A DNA stretch of 64,000 bases. It comes from Loigolactobacillus binensis. GTDB taxonomy: Bacteria; Bacillota; Bacilli; Lactobacillales; Lactobacillaceae. Positions 9,802 to 19,079 of this stretch are shown piece after piece. The notes under the pieces are model-generated. The model saw only the letters and a list, made by a program, of their open reading frames with translations, had not been told where the DNA came from and did no database searches. A program made the translations under genes and the position numbers. Position 1 is the first letter of the stretch; each line of letters begins with the position of its first letter. The stretch spans positions 1-64,000 of the forward strand of contig NZ_BJDN01000007.1 of assembly GCF_005405165.1 (NCBI RefSeq). Reading direction: 5' to 3'.

Positions 9802-11139
9802 TTGAGTCAAGAAATTACGCCCGCTGCAATTGCCGCTTACCAAGCACAATTACAACAAGTCCCACAATCGGCCACGATCAAACGTGCCGTCATGAATAAT
9901 GGGGTGCTTACTACCAGTGAAAACACTGATTCTAAAGTGGCCATGAACCAAACGTTCTCCGTTGATCTAGCTGCTGAAAAGGTAGCCAATCAAAAGCAAA
10001 GTGGTCGTTGCTGGATGTTTGCTGCGTTAAACACCATGCGCCGTAGCATTGCCGACCAATATAATTTAAAAGATTTTGAATTATCACAAAATTACACTAA
10101 TTTCTGGGATAAATTTGAAAAATCTAACTATTTTTATGAAAACATTTTGGCTACGGCTAACGATCCCTTAACTAGCCGTAAAGTTGCCTTCTTACTGGCG
10201 ACACCACAACAAGATGGTGGTCAATGGGATATGCTGACTGCTTTGATCGCTAAATACGGGATCGTCCCGCAATACGTGATGCCCGAAACGTATAATAGTT
10301 CAAAATCAAGCGAACTAAACAGTGTTTTGAATCTGAAATTACGTAAGGACGCCGTCACTTTGCGTCAATTAGTTGCGGACAAGGCGACTGATCAAGTTAT
10401 TGCCGACACCAAAGCGCACTTGCTTAGTGAGGTTTACCGGATCTTAGTTTATACCTTAGGTGAACCGCCAGTGAAATTTGATTTCGAATATCGTGATGGT
10501 GATAAAACTTATCATATTGATCGTCACTTAACGCCGCAGAGTTTTTTCAAAAAGTATGTTGGTTGGGATCTAGATAATTATCAATCAATCATTAACGCCC
10601 CCACCGCTGATAAACCATACAATCATTTATACACGATCGAAATGTTAGGTAACGTAGTGGGCGGTCGCCAAGTACGCCATTTAAACTTGGACATTGCTAC
10701 CTTCAAACAATTAGCCATCAAACAATTGCAAGCTGGCGAAAGTGTGTGGTTCGGTAGTGATGTTGGTCAGTCCTCCGATCGTCAAATTGGGATCATGGAC
10801 ACTGCGATCTATAATAAGGATGACTTGTTCAGCGTTGATCTGACCATGACTAAGGCACAACGCCTAGACTATGCCGAAAGTTTAATGACCCACGCCATGG
10901 TGATCACCGGGGTTGACTTAGTTGACGGACAACCGACTAAATGGAAGGTCGAAAATTCCTGGGGTGACAAGGTCGGTGAAAAAGGTTACTTTGTCATGAG
11001 TGACGCTTGGTTAGACCAATATGTCTACCAAATCGTTATCAATAAAAAGTATTTACCAGCTGAGCTTTTAGCCGTCACCAAGGAAGATCCTAAGGTTTTA
11101 GCACCATGGGATCCCATGGGCGCTTTAGCAGCACGGTAA
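9802..11139 (+). CDS. pepC: Aminopeptidase C (bleomycin hydrolase family)
   Basis: A 445-residue C1-family cysteine aminopeptidase. PepC is a cytoplasmic hexamer that removes N-terminal residues from peptides and supports growth of lactic acid bacteria on protein. The catalytic Cys is in QKQSGRCWMFAALNTMR, the His in SLMTHAMVITGVDL and the Asn in WKVENSWGDKVGEKGYF. Translation most likely starts at TTG 9802, giving MSQEITPAAIAAYQ, with GGGGAG 8 nt upstream; a GTG at 9793 overlaps that site. Monocistronic, closed by a strong terminator. Confidence 0.95.
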   Translation: MSQEITPAAIAAYQAQLQQVPQSATIKRAVMNNGVLTTSENTDSKVAMNQTFSVDLAAEKVANQKQSGRCWMFAALNTMRRSIADQYNLKDFELSQNYTNFWDKFEKSNYFYENILATANDPLTSRKVAFLLATPQQDGGQWDMLTALIAKYGIVPQYVMPETYNSSKSSELNSVLNLKLRKDAVTLRQLVADKATDQVIADTKAHLLSEVYRILVYTLGEPPVKFDFEYRDGDKTYHIDRHLTPQSFFKKYVGWDLDNYQSIINAPTADKPYNHLYTIEMLGNVVGGRQVRHLNLDIATFKQLAIKQLQAGESVWFGSDVGQSSDRQIGIMDTAIYNKDDLFSVDLTMTKAQRLDYAESLMTHAMVITGVDLVDGQPTKWKVENSWGDKVGEKGYFVMSDAWLDQYVYQIVINKKYLPAELLAVTKEDPKVLAPWDPMGALAAR

Positions 11140-11195
11140 GTACGGTCAGTGGCTATAAATAATGGTTTAGTTAGCCCAAAGATAGTGGCCGTACA

Positions 11196-11245
11196 AAACA
11201 GCACCAATAAAGTAGTAATCTACTTTTATTGGTGCTGTTTTTTTA
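11196..11245 (+). terminator. Terminator after pepC
   Basis: A long near-perfect hairpin: ACAGCACCAATAAA pairs with TTTATTGGTGCTGT, followed by eight T on the plus strand. Confidence 0.9.
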
Positions 11246-11294
11246 TTATTGGCTAATGCGCATCAGCTGCCTATTTTCCAACCGCAGCTAAACT

Positions 11295-11969
11295 TCAATC
11301 AATGATCGTTTTATTTTTAATCCGTAGCTTGGCGTCAAGTTCATAAACGATCGGCTGCCCATTGGCGACTTCCACACCATCAATCCCCGCATCGGAAATA
11401 CCTTCTAAATATTTGATCAACGCGCGAATCGTACTGCCGTGAGCCACAACGAGTTGATCCTGACCGTTGATCAATGCAGGGCCAATATGATCTAACCAAT
11501 AGGGCACTAAGCGTTTCAGCGCCATGGCCAAACTTTCGGCCAAAGGTTCAAAGCGATAACCATAACGCGTGTAGCGCCGCTCATAATCGGGTCGTGTTAA
11601 TTTAGGCGGCACTGTGGTGTAACTGCGCCGCCACAAAGCAACTTGCTGCGCCCCATATTCTTGGCGGGTCAGTTCCTTATTTTGGCCCCGTAAAGCGCCA
11701 TAATGCCGTTCATTTAAACGCCAAGTTTTGTGTAACGGAACCGCCGCAATATTCAATTCATCCATCACAATATTCGCCGTGACAATGGCGCGTTGCAATA
11801 ACGATGTGTGTACAGCGGTAAAATTAAAATTTTGCGTCAGCAAAAGTTGCCCTGCACGTTGCGCCTCACTAATACCGGCACTAGTCAACGGGACATCTGA
11901 CCAGCCTGTGTAGACATTATCTCGATTAGCGGTACTTTCACCATGCCGCAATAAAACTAATCGTGCCAT
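11295..11969 (-). CDS. gpmA: 2,3-bisphosphoglycerate-dependent phosphoglycerate mutase
   Basis: A 224-residue histidine phosphatase-superfamily enzyme that interconverts 3- and 2-phosphoglycerate in glycolysis. It has [20 protein letters not shown] (phospho-accepting His), [14 protein letters not shown] with the catalytic Glu and substrate loop, and [11 protein letters not shown] with the second His. ATG 11969 has AAAAAGGGGTGA upstream. It stands alone. Slightly shorter than the usual 228-230 residues. A lactic acid bacterium may carry several gpm copies, so this need not be the main glycolytic enzyme. Confidence 0.88.
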   Translation of the reverse strand: MARLVLLRHGESTANRDNVYTGWSDVPLTSAGISEAQRAGQLLLTQNFNFTAVHTSLLQRAIVTANIVMDELNIAAVPLHKTWRLNERHYGALRGQNKELTRQEYGAQQVALWRRSYTTVPPKLTRPDYERRYTRYGYRFEPLAESLAMALKRLVPYWLDHIGPALINGQDQLVVAHGSTIRALIKYLEGISDAGIDGVEVANGQPIVYELDAKLRIKNKTIID

Positions 11970-12086
11970 TTACTGATCACCCCTTTTTAGCTTGTTTTTA
12001 AATTGTCTAGGTCACTTTTCATTTCATAACACCTTCTAGTTTACCGAAAAGATCACGAAAAAAACAGTTATACCGCGATTTTTCTG

Positions 12087-12115
12087 TTCACTTAAAGCAT
12101 TGAATTCGTTATAAT
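12087..12115 (+). promoter_or_regulatory. thrB promoter
   Basis: TTCACT (12087-12092), a 17-bp spacer and a perfect TATAAT (12110-12115), about 60 bp ahead of the thrB start. Confidence 0.65.
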
Positions 12116-12173
12116 TAAAATTAAATAAATATCTAATGAAATTTTAATTTTCCGTTTTACATGGAGGTAACTT

Positions 12174-13040
12174 ATGAAAATTCAAGTTCCCGCAACGACT
12201 TCCAACCTCGGCCCTGGCCTAGATTCTTGTGGTCTTGCGTTAGCCCTTTATTTACGAATTCAAGTGGGCGCTGAAAGTGCACATTGGGAAGTGCAGCATA
12301 ATTTAGGTCCACAAATTCCTAATGACCAAAAAAATCTGATCGTTAAAACGGCACTAACCGTTGCTGGCCAATCCCTACCCCCGCATCAACTTAGTGTGAT
12401 GTCGGATATTCCTGTACAACGCGGCTTAGGTAGTAGTGCTGCCGCTGTTGTTGGTGGCATTGAACTGGCCAACCGCTTGGCGAATCTCAATCTAAGCGTT
12501 GATCAAAAAATCACTTTGGCAACGGGCTTTGAGCATCACCCTGATCATGTAGCCCCTGCGATTCGCGGCAATTTTGTCACTTCGGTCATGATCAAACAAC
12601 ATGTTTTCTCAGTCCGCCACCTTTTTCCAGACTCTGATTTTGTGATCTACATCCCCCGGGAAATGTTGCCTGCCGTCAAAAGCCGGGAAGTTTTACCGAC
12701 TACATTAAACTACAGTCAGGCAGTAGCTGGTAGTGCGGTGGCCAACGTGATGATCGCCGCAATTTTAAATGGTGACCTAAACTTGGCCGGCGATATGATG
12801 GAACACGACTTATTACAAGAACGTTATCGGGATAACTTTGTTCCTTTTTTGAAACAAATGCGCACTACAGCTAAGGACCTCGGCGCCTACGGAACTTTCA
12901 TTTCTGGTGCTGGCCCAGCGATCATTACTATGTGTCCAGAAGAAGCTACCGAAGATATCAAGGCGGCGTTAATGCAAAAACACCCGACCGGCACTGTGAT
13001 CTCTCTTTCAGCTGATAAGGATGGTATTCAAGTCTTTTAA
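12174..13040 (+). CDS. thrB: Homoserine kinase
   Basis: A 288-residue GHMP-family kinase that phosphorylates homoserine on the threonine pathway. It starts MKIQVPATTSNLGPGLDSCG, has the ATP-binding GLGSSAAAVVGGIE near residue 85 and the C-terminal GHMP motif ISGAGPAIITM. A TGGAGGTAA site lies just before the ATG. In many lactobacilli thrB follows hom; here it is alone, with its own promoter and terminator, so the rest of the pathway must be elsewhere or absent. Confidence 0.93.
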   Translation: MKIQVPATTSNLGPGLDSCGLALALYLRIQVGAESAHWEVQHNLGPQIPNDQKNLIVKTALTVAGQSLPPHQLSVMSDIPVQRGLGSSAAAVVGGIELANRLANLNLSVDQKITLATGFEHHPDHVAPAIRGNFVTSVMIKQHVFSVRHLFPDSDFVIYIPREMLPAVKSREVLPTTLNYSQAVAGSAVANVMIAAILNGDLNLAGDMMEHDLLQERYRDNFVPFLKQMRTTAKDLGAYGTFISGAGPAIITMCPEEATEDIKAALMQKHPTGTVISLSADKDGIQVF

Positions 13041-13063
13041 AACTAAATTTCTAGCGCCAAAAC

Positions 13064-13112
13064 AAGAGAACTTCTATTGAATTGATTTTTCAACAGAAGT
13101 TCTCTTTGTGTT
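13064..13112 (+). terminator. Terminator after thrB
   Basis: AAGAGAACTTCTATTGA pairs with TTCAACAGAAGTTCTCTT (one unpaired base), followed by a T-rich stretch. It lies between thrB and the convergent transporter gene and could serve both. Confidence 0.8.
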
Positions 13113-13142
13113 TAAACTAACTGGCATCCAGCAATCCTTTTT

Positions 13143-14084
13143 CTACTGGCGCAAAATAGTCATTAAAATCGGAATAACGATCAAACTAAGTAACGTTGAT
13201 TCCGTCACCATTAACGCCGCATAATCCGCGTCGGCCCCATATAATTTGGCCACAACTGGCGCATTGGTCATGACGGGCATCGCCGATTGTAAAATAAAAA
13301 CTTGTTTCATCAACAACGGTACCGGTGCCGGCAGCACCAATAAACTCATCAATATTGGGGCTAAAATGAAGCGGCCGACTAAAATACCCAGACTGTGCCG
13401 CGAAACGCGCATTTGACTCAACCCAGCATTCTCAATCGCGATCCCAATAAAGATCATGGATAGTGGAATCGTTAATCCCCCGATATAACTGAAATCTGAC
13501 ATTAAAAACTTCGGTACTTGGATATGTAACAACACTAAAATAACGGCCACCATGAAGCCTAACAATGGCGGTGAGAAAACTTTTTTGATCGTCGTCCACC
13601 AGCTAAATTGTTCCGTGCTAGTGCCATCGCGTTTGATCAGGTAAACACCTAAGGTCCAGAAAAATGTGGTGTTAGCCATATAATAGACCAAAACGTACGG
13701 TAAACTTTTAGCCCCAAACAAAGCCATGTTGATCGGTAAACCAATAAAAACCGTATTAGAATTGAAAAACATGGATTCAAACAATCCGCGCCGTTCTTTA
13801 CGAATACGAATAATCCGCGCCACAGCCACCGAAATGCCGAATAAAATCAGCATTGAAACAACCGGGAATTTTAGATCCGGTAGCAAACGAAATAATTCAG
13901 CCGCGGTAAAATCACGCGTGATCGTGTCCAGCATGTAGCAAGGTAACGCGATCTGCGTCACTAAACGCGCAATCAGTTTACTACTTTTCTCATCAAACCA
14001 ACCTGCACGTGCCAAGCAGTAACCAACCACAATCATCACCAGGATGACCAAAACACCCTCGATGCTTTGTAAAAATATGCCCAT
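13143..14084 (-). CDS. AEC-family transporter (auxin efflux carrier / malate permease type)
   Basis: A 313-residue membrane protein with about ten hydrophobic segments in two halves, the AEC layout. SNTVFIGLPINMALFG, a conserved Asn/Pro-containing helix break of the family, lies near residue 105. ATG 14084 is chosen because AAGGTG lies 7 nt upstream. It is a paralogue of the putative malate permease at 21137, with the same central motif, but it has no metabolic partner gene, so its substrate (an organic acid is likely) cannot be named. Confidence 0.85.
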   Translation of the reverse strand: MGIFLQSIEGVLVILVMIVVGYCLARAGWFDEKSSKLIARLVTQIALPCYMLDTITRDFTAAELFRLLPDLKFPVVSMLILFGISVAVARIIRIRKERRGLFESMFFNSNTVFIGLPINMALFGAKSLPYVLVYYMANTTFFWTLGVYLIKRDGTSTEQFSWWTTIKKVFSPPLLGFMVAVILVLLHIQVPKFLMSDFSYIGGLTIPLSMIFIGIAIENAGLSQMRVSRHSLGILVGRFILAPILMSLLVLPAPVPLLMKQVFILQSAMPVMTNAPVVAKLYGADADYAALMVTESTLLSLIVIPILMTILRQ

Positions 14085-14177
14085 AAAACCACACCTTATC
14101 ATTGTAATAGCTATCAGTTTACCACTTTCATAAGCTTTTCCAAAGTACTGCCGGACTAAAAATCAGCCTTTAAACGG

Positions 14178-14204
14178 TTACATTAGCTTAAAAGGCGGTA
14201 TAAT
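14178..14204 (+). promoter_or_regulatory. Promoter for the 95-residue protein gene
   Basis: A perfect TATAAT (14199-14204) with a TTACAT-like -35 at short (15 bp) spacing. Confidence 0.45.
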
Positions 14205-14285
14205 TAAGTTAGTAACAATTGACGTGATTCCCTATTAGGTTAAGCGAACAGCATGCTATTTAAGCGTAAGAAGGAGTGGTTTATA

Positions 14286-14573
14286 ATGGCTAATTATTAC
14301 GATATTACTTTTAACACCATCGATGGCAAAGCTTTTATCAAACGGAATGTGGCTTCTGATCTGCCGGCAACTAAAGTCTGGCAAGATGCCTGCGAAAAAG
14401 TTGAGGCTGATAATCTTTATATTCTGATGAACGATAAAACATTAGTTAATCTTGTGCGGCACCACATTGTGCGAATTGATATGACAAAATTAGATACCCC
14501 TAGTGAAAAACGTGCGCGTTATCAAGATCAATTTCTAAATACAGTCAATTCGTTGGCCAATATTGGCTTATAG
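14286..14573 (+). CDS. Uncharacterised 95-residue protein
   Basis: I do not recognise this protein. From ATG 14286, with AAGAAGGAG at good distance, it gives a soluble 95-residue product starting MANYYDITFNTIDGKAF. It has alternating beta-like and charged stretches, an HHIVRIDM segment near residue 60 and a helical tail (SEKRARYQDQFLNTVNSL). There is no signal peptide, membrane segment or cysteine cluster. It is a single-gene unit, with its own TATAAT upstream and a very strong terminator downstream. Function unknown. Confidence 0.75.
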   Translation: MANYYDITFNTIDGKAFIKRNVASDLPATKVWQDACEKVEADNLYILMNDKTLVNLVRHHIVRIDMTKLDTPSEKRARYQDQFLNTVNSLANIGL

Positions 14574-14650
14574 CATATAAGTAACCGCCTAGCAGCTAAG
14601 GTCAATCGTTCACCGTACCCACTCACAAGCGGCTTTCTGAAGATGACAAG

Positions 14651-14706
14651 TCAAGCGCGTACCATAAGGCTATCTATAGCTACCTTATGGCACGCGCTTG
14701 TTTTTA
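14651..14706 (+). terminator. Strong terminator between the 95-residue protein gene and accA
   Basis: CAAGCGCGTACCATAAGG pairs with CCTTATGGCACGCGCTTG over about 18 bp with one mismatch, followed by TTTTT on the plus strand. The minus strand lacks a comparable T run. Confidence 0.88.
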
Positions 14707-15468
14707 TTGATCGGTAAAGCGATCTAAAATCGCTAAATATTTTTCCGTACGTTGCTGCTGTAATTGCTTAGCCGACAAGTGACCTAATTCAGTTAATTGC
14801 TGCTGCAGCACTTGTTCAATATGCGGTAGTAGTTGCTCATCTTCAGCAATGATCTGATCAACTAAGCCTAACTGCTTAAGCTGATCCGCAGTCATCGGCA
14901 AATAGTTAGCTAAGGCCTGCTGTTTATCTTTTAAAATTGCTTGCACCGCTTCAGGCGATGCCACTGAGTACAAGCTATTCGCTAACATGATGATCCGATT
15001 ACAATTGGCTAACGCCAACGCACCGCCACTTTCTCCTTCACCTAAAAATAAAGCAACATTGGGCACCGTTAAATGCCCCATCTGACTGATCGTCGTGGCC
15101 AAGGCTTGACTTTGACCATTTAATTCAGCCGCAACATCCGCTGCAGCTCCAGGCATATTGATCAAGGTCACCACTGGCCAACCAAATTTTTCAGCTTGCG
15201 TCAAGCCACGACTAACTTTACGATAACCGGCTGGACTTAAAGCACCAAAATGATAATCAAGCCGCTGTTGTAAATTAGCACCACGATTAACACCGACAAA
15301 GAGAACCGTTTGCTGGTGAAAGTGGCCATAACCAACCGTAACTGCCGGATCATCAGCCTGCAGGCGATCCCCATGCAGCACAAAGAAATCCGTGGTCAGC
15401 GCTGCGATTACGGTAGCCGCACTAATTCGTTGTGCACTGCGAATCTTTTTTAATTGTTCTTCTAACAT
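14704..15468 (-). CDS. accA: Acetyl-CoA carboxylase carboxyltransferase subunit alpha
   Basis: The alpha half of the carboxyltransferase that moves CO2 from biotin to acetyl-CoA to make malonyl-CoA. About 254 residues, shorter than the roughly 315-residue proteobacterial form but usual for lactobacilli. The crotonase-like core shows VTLINMPGAAADVAAELNGQ, LFLGEGESGGALALANCNRI and SVASPEAVQAILKD. It is the last gene of fabH-accB-accC-accD-accA, 7 bp after accD. ATG 15468 is used (GTG 15471 is also in frame). Confidence 0.92.
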   Translation of the reverse strand: MLEEQLKKIRSAQRISAATVIAALTTDFFVLHGDRLQADDPAVTVGYGHFHQQTVLFVGVNRGANLQQRLDYHFGALSPAGYRKVSRGLTQAEKFGWPVVTLINMPGAAADVAAELNGQSQALATTISQMGHLTVPNVALFLGEGESGGALALANCNRIIMLANSLYSVASPEAVQAILKDKQQALANYLPMTADQLKQLGLVDQIIAEDEQLLPHIEQVLQQQLTELGHLSAKQLQQQRTEKYLAILDRFTDQ

Positions 15469-15475
15469 CACTGAC

Positions 15476-16255
15476 TCACTTTCTTTGATGAAGGCGCAAT
15501 AATTGGGTCAAGGTCGCGGCTAAGTCAGGCCGCGCAACCACCGCATCTAATTGACCATGTTCAAAAAGACTTGCGGCTTTTTGAAAATCAGGTGGTAACG
15601 GTTCACGACTAGTTTCTTCAATCACACGCCTACCCGCGAAGCCAATGGTGGCACCAGCCTCAGCGATCACAGCATCAGCAGCAAAAGCAAAACTAGCCGT
15701 TACGCCTCCCATTGTCGGATCCGTTAAAATATTCAGCGTAAAATTGCCGGCAGCGTTGAGGGCATCATAAGCAGCTAACACCGTATTCATTTGTAGCAAA
15801 GACAGAATACCTTCTTGCATTCGCGCGCCACCGGAAGCAATCACTAACACTAACGGTAATTGCTGCTGCTGGGCGGCAGTAATCGCCTGACGCAAACGCG
15901 CACCAACGATCGTATTCAACGTTCCCATCATAAAATGACTATCCATAACACCTAGCACAAAAGCTTGATCACTCAAAGTGGCCGTCCCAGCAGTAAAGGC
16001 CTCACTTGCACCAGTTTGTTGTTGTGCTTGGGCTAACTTCTTTTGATAGCCTGGAAAAGCAAATGGCGGTGCGGCGGTCAACTCCGGTAACGGTTGAAAC
16101 TTTTCACTGAGTTGTTGAATCCGGCGGGTGGCACTTAAACGTAAGTAGTGCCCACAATGAGGACAGATTTGTAAGTTGCCCCACTCTAAACGGTGGACAT
16201 TACGCCGGCATTTAGGACATTGCTGCCAAATACCGTTTGCTGGCAAATGACTCAT
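15476..16255 (-). CDS. accD: Acetyl-CoA carboxylase carboxyltransferase subunit beta
   Basis: A 259-residue beta subunit with the N-terminal four-Cys zinc ribbon (QQCPKCRRNV and QICPHCGHY). The carboxyltransferase core includes IASGGARMQEGILSLLQM and LTDPTMGGVTASFA. Its ATG overlaps the accC stop, so it is coupled to accC. It should pair with AccA from the next gene to form the heterotetramer. Confidence 0.93.
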   Translation of the reverse strand: MSHLPANGIWQQCPKCRRNVHRLEWGNLQICPHCGHYLRLSATRRIQQLSEKFQPLPELTAAPPFAFPGYQKKLAQAQQQTGASEAFTAGTATLSDQAFVLGVMDSHFMMGTLNTIVGARLRQAITAAQQQQLPLVLVIASGGARMQEGILSLLQMNTVLAAYDALNAAGNFTLNILTDPTMGGVTASFAFAADAVIAEAGATIGFAGRRVIEETSREPLPPDFQKAASLFEHGQLDAVVARPDLAATLTQLLRLHQRK

Positions 16256-17577
16256 TGCGCATCACCTGCCAAATGGGCTAAAAAGTGAATATCAACTAAA
16301 TTAGCTTGATAACTAGGAAGTGCCATAATCTGGGTCAACGTTGGTAAATTGGTGCCAATGCCGTTGATCTGCACATGCTGCAGGCAGCGTTGTAACTTTT
16401 CAATCGCCTTTTGCCGCGTTGGTTGTTTAACCAAAATTTTAGCAACTAAGGCATCATAGTACGGTAAAACCTGGTCGCCTTGGCGATAGCCAGTGTCCAC
16501 GCGAGCCCCGGTGAATAATCGAAAAGTTGTCAGTTTCCCGGTCGCGAGTAACGCGCCTTGAGCTTGAGCATTTAACCGAACTTCAATGGCGTGACCTTTA
16601 AACTGCTTAATACCTGGTTTGATCAACTGGCCAGCAGCCACTTTGATTTGTGTGACGACTAGGTCCATACCGGTGGTCAGTTCGGTCACCGCATGTTCCA
16701 CCTGTAAACGCGTATTCATTTCCAAGAAATAAAATTGATGATCCGCAAACAAAAATTCCAACGTCCCCAAGCCAATGTAAGCCAACCCCACCATCAACTG
16801 CTGTGCTAATTGATAAAGCTTAGTACGTTCAGCCACCGTCAAAATAGCCGCTGGACTTTCCTCGACTACCTTTTGATGATTACGTTGTAAACTGCATTCA
16901 CGGTCACCAAGCAACTGTAAATGGCCGGCACGATCTTGTAAGACTTGAACTTCAATATGCCGCGCGCGGGTCAAATACTTTTCTAAATAAACCGCATCAT
17001 TCAAAAAAGCTTGCCGGGCCTCTTCTTGAATTAAATGATATTGATGTTGTAGCTCTTGTTCCGAGGCTAACACACGCATCCCTTTACCGCCGCCACCAAA
17101 ACTGGCCTTCAACATCACGGGATAGCCTAGACGCGCCGCAGTTTGTCGCAAAGCCGCTTCATTTTTAAGCGCACTGCCCCCTGGAATCACCGGAACACCT
17201 TGCTTTTGCACGTAAACTTTGGCAGCCGCCTTATCAGCCAATAATGCAATCGTCGCTGGTTGTGGCCCAATAAAAGTCAAGCCACATTCGGCACACATCT
17301 TAGCGAAAACCGCATCTTCAGCTAGAAAGCCGTACCCAGGATGAATCGCGTCGGCACCACTTAACAAAGCCGCCATTAAAATCGCTTCCCGATTCAGATA
17401 ACTAGACTGGGCAGTATTAGGGCCTACACAATAGGCCTCATCAGCTTGTTGCACAAATAAACTGGTGCGTTCGACCTGTGCATACACAGCCACCGTTGCA
17501 ATATTTAATTGATGACAGGCGCGAATGATCCGCAATGCCACCTCACCACGATTAGCAATCAAAATTTTTTTGAACAT
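16252..17577 (-). CDS. accC: Biotin carboxylase subunit of acetyl-CoA carboxylase
   Basis: A 441-residue ATP-grasp enzyme that carboxylates the biotin on AccB using bicarbonate and ATP. It begins MFKKILIANRGEVALRIIRA. Other hallmarks are HPGYGFLAEDAVFA, the glycine-rich ATP loop KASFGGGGKGMRV, LGDRECSLQRNHQKVVEE and FLEMNTRLQVEHAVTE. It starts directly after the accB stop codon. Normal length. Confidence 0.95.
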   Translation of the reverse strand: MFKKILIANRGEVALRIIRACHQLNIATVAVYAQVERTSLFVQQADEAYCVGPNTAQSSYLNREAILMAALLSGADAIHPGYGFLAEDAVFAKMCAECGLTFIGPQPATIALLADKAAAKVYVQKQGVPVIPGGSALKNEAALRQTAARLGYPVMLKASFGGGGKGMRVLASEQELQHQYHLIQEEARQAFLNDAVYLEKYLTRARHIEVQVLQDRAGHLQLLGDRECSLQRNHQKVVEESPAAILTVAERTKLYQLAQQLMVGLAYIGLGTLEFLFADHQFYFLEMNTRLQVEHAVTELTTGMDLVVTQIKVAAGQLIKPGIKQFKGHAIEVRLNAQAQGALLATGKLTTFRLFTGARVDTGYRQGDQVLPYYDALVAKILVKQPTRQKAIEKLQRCLQHVQINGIGTNLPTLTQIMALPSYQANLVDIHFLAHLAGDAQ

Positions 17578-17976
17578 TTAGTCCGCCTCAGTAATTTTAA
17601 ATAAGGGTGTGGCAAATTCAACGCCCTGGCCATCACTGACCGTAATAGCGGCGACAGTGCCGTTAACAGGACTTTTAATATCATTAAATAATTTCATACT
17701 TTCGATCTGGGCCAAAGTTGTTCCCTTAGTGACCTGTTGGCCAATTTTGACAAACGGCTGCTTCGTATCATCCAATAAATGAATGATCCCCACCATGGGA
17801 CTATTAACAGTCTTACCTGCTGTGGCCGCACCTGGTGTAGCCGGCTTAGTGATCACATCAGGTGCGGCCACCGTACGCTTAACGTGTACGTATAGATCCG
17901 CATCCCTTAATTCAACTTCGGCAAATTCACTTTTAGCCAACACAGCTAACAGGTCAGCGATTTGTTTTGCATCCAT
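17578..17976 (-). CDS. accB: Biotin carboxyl carrier protein
   Basis: About 132 residues: a leading helical region, a Pro/Ala/Thr-rich linker (TKPATPGAATAGKT) and the C-terminal biotinyl domain. The biotinylated lysine lies in IESMKLFND (about Lys95); the usual E-A-M-K-M is changed to E-S-M-K-L. PVNGTVAAI is the hairpin that follows. ATG 17976 is preferred over an in-frame TTG two codons upstream, since AGGG lies at the right distance. It sits between fabH and accC; in the common lactobacillar order fabF precedes accB, so this is a variant arrangement. Confidence 0.92.
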   Translation of the reverse strand: MDAKQIADLLAVLAKSEFAEVELRDADLYVHVKRTVAAPDVITKPATPGAATAGKTVNSPMVGIIHLLDDTKQPFVKIGQQVTKGTTLAQIESMKLFNDIKSPVNGTVAAITVSDGQGVEFATPLFKITEAD

Positions 17977-18021
17977 CCCCAAGCCCTACTTTCTAACTAG
18001 TTAATTATATTTGCACACTCT

Positions 18022-18996
18022 TTAGAGACGTAACAGCAGGCTACCATAAGCTAGGCCACCGCCAAAACCTGTCAGTACAGCTAGTTTACCGTGTGCTTGC
18101 GGCCAAACCTCAGCCAAGGCCATCGGGACCCCCGCCGACGAAGTATTACCATAACGCTGGACATTAGTGGGAAACTTACTCATCGGCTGTTTTAATGCCG
18201 CCGCAATTTGTTCAATGATCCTTAAATTAGCTTGATGACAAATGAATAAATCAACATCATCTGCCGTTAACTGATTAGCGGCCAGTAAGTCAGCAATTTG
18301 CACCGGCACCGTTTTAGTGGCAAACTCAAACACCGCCCGCCCTTGCATCGTAAATGGTGCCATCTGCGGCTTGTGGTCTGCTTGCAGTGTACTTAACGGC
18401 GCCACCGCACCACTCATAATTGCTTCATGCCGCCGACCATCGGTTTGTAACTTACTATCAATAAAACTTTCTGCCGTAGCAACCGTACTTTGGCTCAATA
18501 AAACCCCACCAGCCCCATCACCGAAAAATACAGCTGTGGTACGGTCCTGCCAATCCAACATTTTACTATTGGTTTCCGCGCTGATCACTAACGCATGTTT
18601 AAATTTACCCTGGCGCAAAAATTTTTCGGCAGTAGTCGCGGCAAAAATAAACCCTGCACAGGCAGCGCTAACATCAAAAGCCACTGCATTAGTTGCACCG
18701 ATCTGTTCCTGAACTAAGCAAGCCGTCGCCGGCGTTAAATAATCTGGTGTGATCGTGGAAACAATGATCAAATCAATGGCACTAGCCGCCACACCACTTT
18801 GGGCTAACAACTCAGCGGCAACTTTACTAGCTAAAGTCGCCGTATTCTGCTGTAACGCAATGTGGCGCGTTTTGATTCCAGTATGACTTTGGATCCATTC
18901 ATCACTGGTTGGCATTAGCTGACTCATTTCATCGTTGGTCACCACTCGCTCCGGCACATAATAGGCGCTAGCAGCAAGTTTCACGTAATTAGGCAT
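18022..18996 (-). CDS. fabH: 3-oxoacyl-ACP synthase III
   Basis: A 324-residue KAS III that starts fatty-acid synthesis by condensing acetyl-CoA with malonyl-ACP. The active site is Cys in DVSAACAGFIFA, His in LFICHQANLRI and Asn in RYGNTSSAGVPMA, the normal KAS III triad. GGGAGGG lies 7 nt before the ATG. It heads a short fabH-accBCDA run, with acpP, fabD, fabG, fabF, fabZ and fabI not nearby. A leader of about 270 nt precedes it. Confidence 0.94.
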   Translation of the reverse strand: MPNYVKLAASAYYVPERVVTNDEMSQLMPTSDEWIQSHTGIKTRHIALQQNTATLASKVAAELLAQSGVAASAIDLIIVSTITPDYLTPATACLVQEQIGATNAVAFDVSAACAGFIFAATTAEKFLRQGKFKHALVISAETNSKMLDWQDRTTAVFFGDGAGGVLLSQSTVATAESFIDSKLQTDGRRHEAIMSGAVAPLSTLQADHKPQMAPFTMQGRAVFEFATKTVPVQIADLLAANQLTADDVDLFICHQANLRIIEQIAAALKQPMSKFPTNVQRYGNTSSAGVPMALAEVWPQAHGKLAVLTGFGGGLAYGSLLLRL

Positions 18997-19079
18997 GGAT
19001 ATAACCCTCCCATTTCGTTTACTTGATCGTTAACATTACTGACCTAATTAGCCGTAATGCTAAAAGTTGTTTTATGAAT

